Assembly: GCA_016720545.1 (NCBI GenBank)
Contig: JADKKK010000001.1
Coordinates: forward strand, 372,001 to 436,000
Reading direction: 5' to 3'
Length of the DNA: 64,000 nt
From: Myxococcales bacterium
Lineage (GTDB): Bacteria; Myxococcota_A; Polyangia; Polyangiales; Polyangiaceae
A program made the position numbers and the translations under genes. Shown one piece after another: positions 17,259 to 24,602 of the stretch. The notes under the pieces are model-generated. The model saw nothing but the letters and a program-made list of their open reading frames with translations, did not search any database and was not told the DNA's origin. The first letter of the stretch is position 1. Each line of letters begins with the position of its first letter.

Positions 17259-19150
17259 TCGCGCACCGGCGTCGCCTTGAGCGAGGCTTTCCCTTCCTTG
17301 ACGTAGACCGAGAACTTCACCCGCTTGACGCCGTGGCGCTGCATGAGCGCGTCACGGTTCTTGCGCAGGGTGACCTGGAACTTCTCGAAGGTGAGGCCCT
17401 CGACCCCCTCCGAGCACTCCTTCTTGATCCGCACGTAGTCGTCGTAGACAGCGAGCCAGTCGGCCGACTCGCTCGCGGGCGACGAGGGCGCGACGCCGGC
17501 CGCCGCCGCCGACACGGGCTCGGCAGCGACGGGCTTCGCGATCATCGTCCGCTCGTCTTCCTCCTCGTCGTCGTCCCCACCGCCCGGAGGCGGCGCGATC
17601 GCGCCGAAGTCGGCCCCGCCCGGCGGCGGCGCTTGGAAACTCGGCGCGGAGGCGAGAGGCTTCGGAGGCGCGAGCGGGGGGCGCCCGATCGGTGCAGGTG
17701 CTGCGGGCGCGTTGAACGGCGCGGGCGGCCCAGGGGGCGCGGGGGCCGCGGGGGGATTGAAGGGCGGCGGCGGCCCGGGCGGATTGAAGGGCGGCGGCGG
17801 CCCTTGAGGGACCGCGGGGGCTGCCGCTGGGCTGCCGGCCGGGGGCGGCGGACCGCCAGCGGACGGGGGGGGCACGAACGGCTTCGGGGGCCCCGGCGGG
17901 ACGACCGGCGCCTGCTGCCCGGGGGCGATGGTCGACTGCGAGAGCGGGAAGCTGAAGGCGCTCATGCTGGGCTGCGCGGGGACGGGCCCAAGGATGGACT
18001 CCAGGTCGGCGGGCTTGCGCGCCGCGCCGCCGCCCTTCTCCACGACACGCTCGATGCCGGCGTTGATGTCCTGCGCGAAGGCGCGGTACTCCCCCTGGAA
18101 CCGAGGGAGCTGCAGGTAGTCGATCTCGCCCTTCTTGAGCCGCGCGGCCTGCGCGCGCACCTCGCGGAGCGGGCGGGAGTGCTCGAAGAACGAGAAGAGG
18201 TAGCCGAGCCCGGCGCCAGCGAGGACCGTCAGCACGACGAGCCACGTCTTGACGTTCGCCTTGTCCTTGTCGTCGGCGCCCGAGATGAAGGCCATGGGGC
18301 CGCCGATCAAGGTCCGGCTGCGGAGCACGGCCACCGAGGCGCCCAGGTCCCAGGCCTCGCCGGGCATGCGCACGGTCATGAGGCTCGTCTGGTCGCCCGC
18401 GGCCGCGTGAACCTCGGAGAAGAGCTTCGCGGGGTCGAGCTTCAGGTCTTCAGGGGTGAGCGCGTCGAAGACCGCGACGTCGAAGCCCTCGGTCGCGGCC
18501 AGCGCGACCTTGGTTCCACCCACGTAGAACGCGACGTTCGTGCGCGTGCGCGTGGAGATCTCCTTGGCGAACGACGCGTCGACCCAGCGAAGGCCCACGA
18601 CCGCGCCGAGCGGCGCCTGGCCAACCTCGTCCTCGACCGGGCGCGCCACGACGCGCGCCAGCTTGCCGCCGAGCACCCACGCGTCGTCACGCATGAAGCC
18701 GTGCAGCGCGTCGAACACGAGCGGGTAGCCACCAAGCTCGAAGTCGGGGAACGCGTTGACCGAGTCGTAACCGAGCTGCGCCACGAGGCGCCCGTCCCGG
18801 TCGACCAGGAAGAGCACGTCGGACTTGTACTCCGGCGGGAGCTTGCCGTTGAACGCGGCGAGGGCCTTCTTGCCCTCCTCCTTCGAGTTCGGCGAGATGT
18901 CCTTTCCGTTCGAGGACTTGAGCGCCTTGGTGACGGCGGGGTCGACGCTCACCAGGATGAGGTTGTCGAGCCGCCGCCGCGCGTCGATCTGGAGCGCCCA
19001 GTTGACGACCTGGCCGTCCCCGCGCAGGGCCTCTTCCATGCCCTTGGTGTTCGCGCGGTTGAACTGCCCTACCGCCAGGGACACGACGTAGATCGCGGCT
19101 CCGACGAGGAGGGAGAGAATGAGCACCCACAGACGCGAGAGGATCATCAT
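17255..19150 (-). CDS. MXAN_5187-family membrane protein with periplasmic sensor-like region and Pro-rich linker
   Basis: The 631-residue protein starts with a membrane helix (VLILSLLVGAAIYVVSLAV), has a periplasmic region of some 250 residues resembling a double-Cache-type sensor, a second membrane helix near 300-325 (LVVLTVLAGAGLGYLFSFF) and a HAMP-like stretch (RPLREVRAQAARLKKGEID). A long Pro/Ala-rich linker with PPFNPPGPP repeats precedes an acidic patch and a conserved C-terminal domain of about 90 residues (KFQVTLRKNRDALMQRHGVKR). The C-terminal domain matches what is called the MXAN_5187 domain in myxobacteria, function unknown. The layout is that of a chemoreceptor or kinase input half without a known output. 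It sits in the middle of the operon, 5 bases after the upstream gene and overlapping the FadL gene. Confidence 0.75.
   Translation of the reverse strand: MMILSRLWVLILSLLVGAAIYVVSLAVGQFNRANTKGMEEALRGDGQVVNWALQIDARRRLDNLILVSVDPAVTKALKSSNGKDISPNSKEEGKKALAAFNGKLPPEYKSDVLFLVDRDGRLVAQLGYDSVNAFPDFELGGYPLVFDALHGFMRDDAWVLGGKLARVVARPVEDEVGQAPLGAVVGLRWVDASFAKEISTRTRTNVAFYVGGTKVALAATEGFDVAVFDALTPEDLKLDPAKLFSEVHAAAGDQTSLMTVRMPGEAWDLGASVAVLRSRTLIGGPMAFISGADDKDKANVKTWLVVLTVLAGAGLGYLFSFFEHSRPLREVRAQAARLKKGEIDYLQLPRFQGEYRAFAQDINAGIERVVEKGGGAARKPADLESILGPVPAQPSMSAFSFPLSQSTIAPGQQAPVVPPGPPKPFVPPPSAGGPPPPAGSPAAAPAVPQGPPPPFNPPGPPPPFNPPAAPAPPGPPAPFNAPAAPAPIGRPPLAPPKPLASAPSFQAPPPGGADFGAIAPPPGGGDDDEEEDERTMIAKPVAAEPVSAAAAGVAPSSPASESADWLAVYDDYVRIKKECSEGVEGLTFEKFQVTLRKNRDALMQRHGVKRVKFSVYVKEGKASLKATPVRE
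17740..17812. repeat. Tandem in-frame repeat encoding PPFNPPGPP units
   Basis: A unit of about 27 bases (around GGCGGATTGAAGGGCGGCGG) occurs twice in tandem, with a partial third copy upstream, inside the Pro-rich linker of the MXAN_5187-family gene. The copies keep the reading frame, so linker length could vary between strains. Confidence 0.7.
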
Positions 19151-19155
19151 GGCGC

Positions 19156-19875
19156 TCAGTCCCCCCCTTCCCCGAGGTTGATCGGCTCTTTGATCTCGAA
19201 CGTGCCCCGGTCTTTCGCGATCGCGCTGACGCCCTTGCCAGCCCGTTTTCCGCCGAAATACGCCTTGAGCACGTAGTCCCCCGCGGGGAGCGCGAAGGCG
19301 AAGCCCCCGTCACGCCCGGGGTACGCCACCGCGACGGTCTGAGGATCGACGACCACGAACGTTCGGACGCTGGGGAAGAGCTCGTCGCGGAACTCGTAGC
19401 GGCCGCCGCCGTCTGGCGCGGTCCACTCGCGCGTCGCACCCGGCGCGATGGGATCGGCCGCGAAGCTCTTGTTGCCGACGATGAAGGGCTTGTGAGGGAA
19501 CGGGTCGACGTTCTTCAGCACGAGCTTCGTCTTGGGTGAGACCGCGATCGTCGTAGGCACGATGCGCCCGCCGGAGATCTTCATGAGCACGGGCTCGTGC
19601 GGGGCGGCCGTCTGGGCGGTCGTCGCCGCGACGCAGACGTCGCGCGAGAGGTTCGCCGAGAGCACGCGAAACCTGGCCTCGACGGCCGGGGACGGCTCAC
19701 GCCAGGTCCACCTGTGGGCGTCCGGCTTGGCGGCCTCCGCGTACACCTCGGGGAGGAGCTTGTCCTGACCCGTGATGCGACCGCGGACGTTGGGGGTGAC
19801 TGCGTGCCCGATCCCCGACAGCGCGAGCGCGGCGGCGAGGATGGGGACGAGATGTGCGTATTTCCCTTTTTGCAT
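19156..19875 (-). CDS. Secreted beta-sandwich protein (carboxypeptidase-regulatory / cupredoxin-like)
   Basis: The 239-residue product carries a signal peptide (ILAAALALSGIGHA). Its body is beta-rich: a strand-loop motif reading NVDPFPHKPFIVGNKSF resembles the periplasmic cupredoxin-like proteins found with methylamine and cytochrome clusters, and the last part (FALPAGDYVLKAYFGGKR) resembles the carboxypeptidase regulatory-like fold. A full set of copper ligands is not evident, so metal binding is uncertain. It is the first gene of an operon with the MXAN_5187-family sensor-like protein and the FadL-type barrel, suggesting a shared envelope function. No function is assigned. Confidence 0.65.
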   Translation of the reverse strand: MQKGKYAHLVPILAAALALSGIGHAVTPNVRGRITGQDKLLPEVYAEAAKPDAHRWTWREPSPAVEARFRVLSANLSRDVCVAATTAQTAAPHEPVLMKISGGRIVPTTIAVSPKTKLVLKNVDPFPHKPFIVGNKSFAADPIAPGATREWTAPDGGGRYEFRDELFPSVRTFVVVDPQTVAVAYPGRDGGFAFALPAGDYVLKAYFGGKRAGKGVSAIAKDRGTFEIKEPINLGEGGD

Positions 19876-20025
19876 GGATTCGGGCGGCGGCGCGCCGATC
19901 CACGGGCGCTCGCGCGGCCTCGGAGGATACCCGAACGCCCCGCCCCGTGGGGAGAAACTCGGGCGAGGTCGCGGAAGAACCTTCCTGTCGACCGGCGGCC
20001 GTTCGCCCGGCCGTTCGCCAGGCCG

Positions 20026-21303
20026 TCAGCGCTGCGCGCCGAGCCTCGGGAAGGTGAGCACGAAGCGCGTCCCGCCCTCGTGGCGGCGCTCAATCGCGAT
20101 CTGCGCGCGGTGGTCGTCCACGATCTTCTTCACGATGGACAGGCCGAGGCCCGTCCCTTCGCCCGGAGCCTTCGTGGTGAAGAAGGGGGTGAAGACCCGC
20201 GCGACGTCCTCCTCGGCCACGCCCGCGCCGTTGTCCTCGACCACCACGAGCACACTCTCCGTGGTCGCGCGCGTCGCGACGCGGAGCACCCCGGGCCGCG
20301 CCGTGGCCGCCATCGCGTGACAGGCGTTGGTCACCAAGTTGACGAACACCTGCGCGAGCTGCTCGGGCATTCCGCGCACCATCCCGTGCTCGCCGTCCGC
20401 GAAGTCACGCACGACCTCGGCGCTCGCCTCCGCGAGCACGTGCTCGCAGAACGTGAGGGCCTGCTGGACGACCCCCTCCACCGACACGGCGACCTGCACC
20501 TCGCGCGAGGGGCGGGCGTAGCTGTTGAGGTCGCGCGTGAAGCGCAGCATGCGCCCCGCGCTGTCGCTGATGCGACGCAGGCGCTCGATCGCCTCGGGAT
20601 CTCCCCCCTCGCGGGCCTGGCGGAGGAGGGCGTCGGTGTACACGACGATGGAAGTGAGCGGGTTGTTGAGCTCGTGCACGATGCCCGCGGCGAGCTGGCC
20701 GAGCGACGCGAGCTTCTCGGCCTGCACCATGTGCGCGGTCAGGGCCTGGAGCTCGCTCGCCGCACCGCGCGCGCGCACTTGGGCGCGCGCGACCGCCAGG
20801 CCACGCTCCATGGCGAGGCCGGTGCGCAGCAACAGATCGTGCTCCGCCGAGCCAGGCTGGGCGCCCCCGTCTGCGGTCGATCCGAGGTGCAGCGTCGTGC
20901 CGGCGGCCCCGACCGGCACGACAATCTCTTCGAGGAGCGAGGGGAACAGGCGGGCGCCCGGGCGAGCCTCCGTGGGCGCGTGGAGCGCTGGCGGGAGCGC
21001 GACGACGAGCTCGGGCGCGCGGCTGCGAACGCACAAGACGGCGCCCACCGCGCGCGCGGGCAGCAACTCGGACACGACGCGCACGAGGGACTCGACGACC
21101 GCGCGCTCGCCCTCGTCGACGGGCATCTCGCACGACGCGACGAACAGGCGATCGAGCCAGCGGGGCGGCATCTGGAGGGCGCGCATGTGCATGCCCGACG
21201 CCTTTGCGTGCGACTCGGGAGCGTCGCGCTCGTCGGGACTGGCGGCGACTGCGGCGTCGGGCGCCGGCACGAGCTCGGGGGACGATCGGGAAGGGCGTCT
21301 CAT
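20026..21303 (-). CDS. Sensor histidine kinase (GAF-like input, HisKA, HATPase)
   Basis: The 425-residue soluble kinase has an N-terminal input region of about 130 residues (roughly 50-180) with a GAF-like pattern, then a phosphoacceptor helix with His210 in AAGIVHELNNPLTSI and an intact ATPase domain (N box QVFVNLVTNACHAM, G1 VVVEDNGAGV, G2 GTGLGLSIVKK). It lacks membrane helices, so it should sense a cytoplasmic cue or act downstream of another protein. It begins one base after the stop of the receiver-GAF-PAS-HisKA gene, a tight arrangement that implies co-expression. That neighbour lacks an ATPase domain, and this kinase is the obvious candidate to phosphorylate it. Confidence 0.9.
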   Translation of the reverse strand: MRRPSRSSPELVPAPDAAVAASPDERDAPESHAKASGMHMRALQMPPRWLDRLFVASCEMPVDEGERAVVESLVRVVSELLPARAVGAVLCVRSRAPELVVALPPALHAPTEARPGARLFPSLLEEIVVPVGAAGTTLHLGSTADGGAQPGSAEHDLLLRTGLAMERGLAVARAQVRARGAASELQALTAHMVQAEKLASLGQLAAGIVHELNNPLTSIVVYTDALLRQAREGGDPEAIERLRRISDSAGRMLRFTRDLNSYARPSREVQVAVSVEGVVQQALTFCEHVLAEASAEVVRDFADGEHGMVRGMPEQLAQVFVNLVTNACHAMAATARPGVLRVATRATTESVLVVVEDNGAGVAEEDVARVFTPFFTTKAPGEGTGLGLSIVKKIVDDHRAQIAIERRHEGGTRFVLTFPRLGAQR

Positions 21304-21304
21304 T

Positions 21305-23290
21305 TCATGGCTCTCCCTGACGGCCCTCGCTCGATCGGTCGAGGTCCAGGATGTTCTGCCGGCCCACGTAGCTCTTGGTCTCGTAGCGGGTTATTTTCCC
21401 GATTTTGCGGACTATTTCGGCCATGCGGTCGGCCTCGGAGCTGATGACGTCGGCGGCGTTGGAGCCAGGGGTCCCCGGCGCGAGGACTCGCTTCAGGAGC
21501 AGCGCGTAGTTCAGCACGCTCGTGAGCGGCTGGTTCAGCTCGTGCGCGGCGGCCCCCGCGAGCTCCGCCACGATGGCCTGGCGCTCCTGCGCGAGGATCT
21601 GCTCGTGCGCTCGCTCGAGGCGCGCCTCCATTTGCATCTTCTCGCGGAGGTCGGTGAACAAGCCCACCGTGCCCACCGGCTGGTCTCCCTCGTAGATGAG
21701 CCCCCCCGCGAACAACACCGGCACGATCGCGCCGGCACCGTCGACGATCTCGGTGCGCACGCCCTGAACGCGGCCGCCTCCGGCGCGGATCATCTTCATG
21801 TGTTTGGCCGCGCCGCCCTTTGGGTAAAGGATCTTGACCGATCGTCCGACGACCTCCGACGCGGGCCGCCCGTAGATGCGCTCCGCGGCCTGGTTGAAGA
21901 GCACGACCTCGCCGCGCAGGTCGGCCGTGATGATCGCGTCGACCGACGAGTCGATCACCCGCTGGAGGAAGTCTTTGGTCTTCACGAGCTCCGCCTCGAC
22001 CTCGCGGCTCCGAGTGACGTCTCGGAACGAGCAGAGCACGATGCCCTCCTCCCGGAGCACGGAGCTGAAGTTCACGTCGAGGATCGCGATGCGGCCGTCG
22101 CTTCGGCGCACGAGGACGTCGACCCCCTTCGGGAACACGCCCCGCGCGAAGCCGCTCCCGAGCGCGTCGGCCATCGTCCGATCTTCGAACAGGTCTTGCA
22201 GGCGGCGACCGCGGAGGTCCTCCTCGGTGTAGCCCGTGATATCGCGCGCGCGCGGGTTCGAGAAGTGCAAGCGCCCCTCGGAGTCGACCACGACGATGCC
22301 GTCGCCCGAGCTCTCGAAGAAGTCGGCGTAGCGCTGGAGCGAGCGCATGCGGCGCTCGGCCTCGAACCGGGCCACAGTGACCTGCTGGGTCTGGTCGCGG
22401 AGGGTCTGGAGCACGCGCGCGTTCCGCAGCGCGATGGCCATCGCGCTGGCGACGATGCGGCACATGGCGAGCTCGCGCTCGCCGAAGGCGCCCCGTTGCC
22501 GCGCTCGCAGCGTGAGCACGCCCGTCGCCCGACCCTCGTACAGGATGGGCATGATGGCGAGAGAGCTGAACGCGAGCGCGTGCCCCTCGCTGCGAAAGAT
22601 CTCGAGCGCGGGGTGCGTCTCCGCGTCGTCGATCATCAGGGTCTCCCCCGAGGCGAGGACGCCCTGGATTTCAGGATACTTGGAGAGATCGATGGGCAGA
22701 TCGCGCAGCTGCTCGTCGTCCGAGGCGGCGACGACGTACCCCACGTTTCCCTCGCGGACGAGCACGATGGACACGCGGTCGACGTGCGCGACCTCGGCGA
22801 TGCGCTGCACGACCGTGAAGAGGATCCCGCGGAAGTCGAGGTTGGACGCGAGGGTCTGGGTGAGCTCGGTCACGATGAGCGCGTCGCGCTCTCTCCGCGC
22901 AAGCTCGTCTTTTGCGGCGCGGAGCCGGAGTTGGCCGCGCACGCGCGACACGAGCTCGACCGCCTTGAAGGGCTTGCGAAGGAAGTCGTCGGCCCCCGCG
23001 TCGAACGCCCGCGCGATCTCGTCCTCGGCGTCGAGGGCGGTGAGCACGACGACCGGCACGTCGCGCGTGTCGGGGCGCGCCCGCAGAATGCGCAAGATCT
23101 GGTAGCCGTCGGGGCTCGGCATCACGAGGTCGAGGAGGACGACCGACGGACGAACGCGGTCGATCTCCTTCAGCGCCTCGCCGCCCGAGGCCGCGGCGAT
23201 CCACTCCATCCCGGCCTGGCCGAGCGCGCTCGTCAGCACATGGCGGCTGACGGCGTCGTCGTCGACCACGAGCACGGGTCCTTCTGCCAT
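21305..23290 (-). CDS. Receiver-GAF-PAS-PAS-HisKA protein lacking the ATPase domain
   Basis: The 661-residue protein begins with a receiver domain (VLVVDDDAVSRHVL, phospho-Asp in VVLLDLVMPSPDG, Lys in DFLRKPFKAVEL). A GAF domain (about 150-300) and two PAS domains follow (FFESSGDGIVVVDSEGRL; VIDSSVDAIITADLRGEV), then a phosphoacceptor helix with His in AGAAAHELNQPLTSV. The chain stops about 80 residues after that His with no N, G1 or G2 boxes, so it cannot bind ATP by itself. No ATPase domain is found in the other frames before the next gene, so this does not look like a frameshift. It is probably a phosphorelay or scaffold partner of the kinase that starts one base downstream. A second ATG at 23302 is a possible alternative start. 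Confidence 0.85.
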   Translation of the reverse strand: MAEGPVLVVDDDAVSRHVLTSALGQAGMEWIAAASGGEALKEIDRVRPSVVLLDLVMPSPDGYQILRILRARPDTRDVPVVVLTALDAEDEIARAFDAGADDFLRKPFKAVELVSRVRGQLRLRAAKDELARRERDALIVTELTQTLASNLDFRGILFTVVQRIAEVAHVDRVSIVLVREGNVGYVVAASDDEQLRDLPIDLSKYPEIQGVLASGETLMIDDAETHPALEIFRSEGHALAFSSLAIMPILYEGRATGVLTLRARQRGAFGERELAMCRIVASAMAIALRNARVLQTLRDQTQQVTVARFEAERRMRSLQRYADFFESSGDGIVVVDSEGRLHFSNPRARDITGYTEEDLRGRRLQDLFEDRTMADALGSGFARGVFPKGVDVLVRRSDGRIAILDVNFSSVLREEGIVLCSFRDVTRSREVEAELVKTKDFLQRVIDSSVDAIITADLRGEVVLFNQAAERIYGRPASEVVGRSVKILYPKGGAAKHMKMIRAGGGRVQGVRTEIVDGAGAIVPVLFAGGLIYEGDQPVGTVGLFTDLREKMQMEARLERAHEQILAQERQAIVAELAGAAAHELNQPLTSVLNYALLLKRVLAPGTPGSNAADVISSEADRMAEIVRKIGKITRYETKSYVGRQNILDLDRSSEGRQGEP

Positions 23291-23349
23291 TGGTCTGATC
23301 ATAGCGCCGGTTTCGCCCAGGACAGCAAGTCCTCGACGGTCCGCGCCCG

Positions 23350-24492
23350 TCAGTCTTCCACGAAGAGCCCCGCCTGGAGCGCGGCCTGGCCGGCCGGCCG
23401 CGCCCGCCCGAAGTGGTCGTAGGCGCGCTTCGTGGCGATTCGGCCCCGCGGAGTCCGGCCCAGGTACCCCTGCTGGAGAAGGTAGGGCTCGTACACGTCT
23501 TCGATCGTGTCGCGCGGCTCGCCGAGGGCGGCGGCGAGCGTCTCCACGCCGACCGGGCCCCCGTCGTAGTCGTCCAGAATCACCTTCAGGAGCCGCCGGT
23601 CCATCTCGTCGAAGCCGGCGCGGTCGATGTCGAGGCGCTCGCACGCGGTGCCCACGGCGCGCTCGTCGATGGCGCCCGAACCGAGCACCTCCGCGAAGTC
23701 CCGGCAGCGCCGCAGCAGGCGGTTGGCGACCCGCGGCGTGCCGCGCGACCGCACGGCGATCTCGTGGGCGGCGGGCGCGGTGATCGGCACGCCGAGCAGC
23801 TCGGCGCTCCGCGCGACGATACGCGCCAGCTCTTCGGGGGGATAGAAGTCGAGCCGCACCGCGTGACCGAAGCGGGAGAGCAGCGGGCCGGTGAGCAGGC
23901 CGGTGCGGGTGGTCGCGCCAACCAGGGTGAACGGGTTCACGGGAATTTGGATGGAGGAGGCGAAGGCGCCTTCCCCGGTGACGACCTCGATCTGGAAGTC
24001 CTCGAGCGCCGGGTAGAGGCTCTCCTCGACGATCGGGTTCAGGCGATGGATCTCGTCGATGAAGAGGATGTCGTTCGGGCCGAGCTTGGTGAGGAGCCCC
24101 GCGAGCGCCCCCTTGTGCTCGACCACGGGCCCGTTCGTCATGTGGAGCGTGACGCCCATCTCGGCGGCCAGGATCTGCGCGAGCGTGGTCTTGCCGAGGC
24201 CCGGCGGCCCGGAGAGCAGGAGGTGATCGAGCGGCTCGCCACGTCGGCGCGCCGCCTCGACGAACACGCGGAGGTTCTCCTTGTGCTTCTCTTGTCCGAT
24301 GTAGTCTGCAAATACTTTGGGACGGAGCGCGCGGTCGTAGCGCACATCGTCGCCCTGGAGCCCGCCGCCCACGGCCCGCCCCTCGCGACCCCCGACGTCC
24401 GGCTCGACCGCGGCCTCCGCAGCCAATTTCCCCGCAGCGCGCGAGCGGCCCTCCTGGCCTGCCCCACCTGCTCTTCGGCTCCCGTTCGCCAT
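23350..24492 (-). CDS. ruvB: Holliday junction branch migration ATPase RuvB
   Basis: RuvB is the hexameric motor that, with RuvA, drives branch migration of Holliday junctions in recombination repair. The sequence shows VFADYIGQEKHKENL, Walker A GPPGLGKTTLAQ (Lys101), Walker B ILFIDEIHRL, sensor I ATTRTGLLTGPL, and the winged-helix end EPYLLQQGYLGRTPRGR. At 380 residues it is longer than the E. coli protein because of a basic, low-complexity N-terminal extension of about 48 residues. The ATG at 24492 starts that extension. ruvA and ruvC are not adjacent. It faces mutS2 across 110 bases. The leader and extension coding region has a diverged copy near 32.9-33.06 kb. Confidence 0.95.
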   Translation of the reverse strand: MANGSRRAGGAGQEGRSRAAGKLAAEAAVEPDVGGREGRAVGGGLQGDDVRYDRALRPKVFADYIGQEKHKENLRVFVEAARRRGEPLDHLLLSGPPGLGKTTLAQILAAEMGVTLHMTNGPVVEHKGALAGLLTKLGPNDILFIDEIHRLNPIVEESLYPALEDFQIEVVTGEGAFASSIQIPVNPFTLVGATTRTGLLTGPLLSRFGHAVRLDFYPPEELARIVARSAELLGVPITAPAAHEIAVRSRGTPRVANRLLRRCRDFAEVLGSGAIDERAVGTACERLDIDRAGFDEMDRRLLKVILDDYDGGPVGVETLAAALGEPRDTIEDVYEPYLLQQGYLGRTPRGRIATKRAYDHFGRARPAGQAALQAGLFVED

Positions 24493-24602
24493 CGCCCGCG
24501 GACGGTAGCACCTCTCGCGGAGATTGCCGCTGCGCGACGCCAGACCCCGCGCTATCACTCCGCGCCCCGCGGCGCGCCCGCCGCGGCCCCGACACGACCA
24601 CC
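24493..24602. promoter_or_regulatory. Divergent promoter region of ruvB and mutS2
   Basis: This 110-base gap separates two diverging DNA-repair genes and must hold both promoters. I see no convincing -35/-10 pair and no GAAC-type LexA operator in it. The ruvB-proximal half is duplicated in diverged form near 33.01-33.06 kb. Confidence 0.5.

Noticed and set aside
21300..22463. Possibility that the ATPase domain of the receiver-GAF-PAS protein was lost by a frameshift
   Set aside because: The other frames after the H-box show no N, G1 or G2 boxes before the next gene, which starts one base after the stop.
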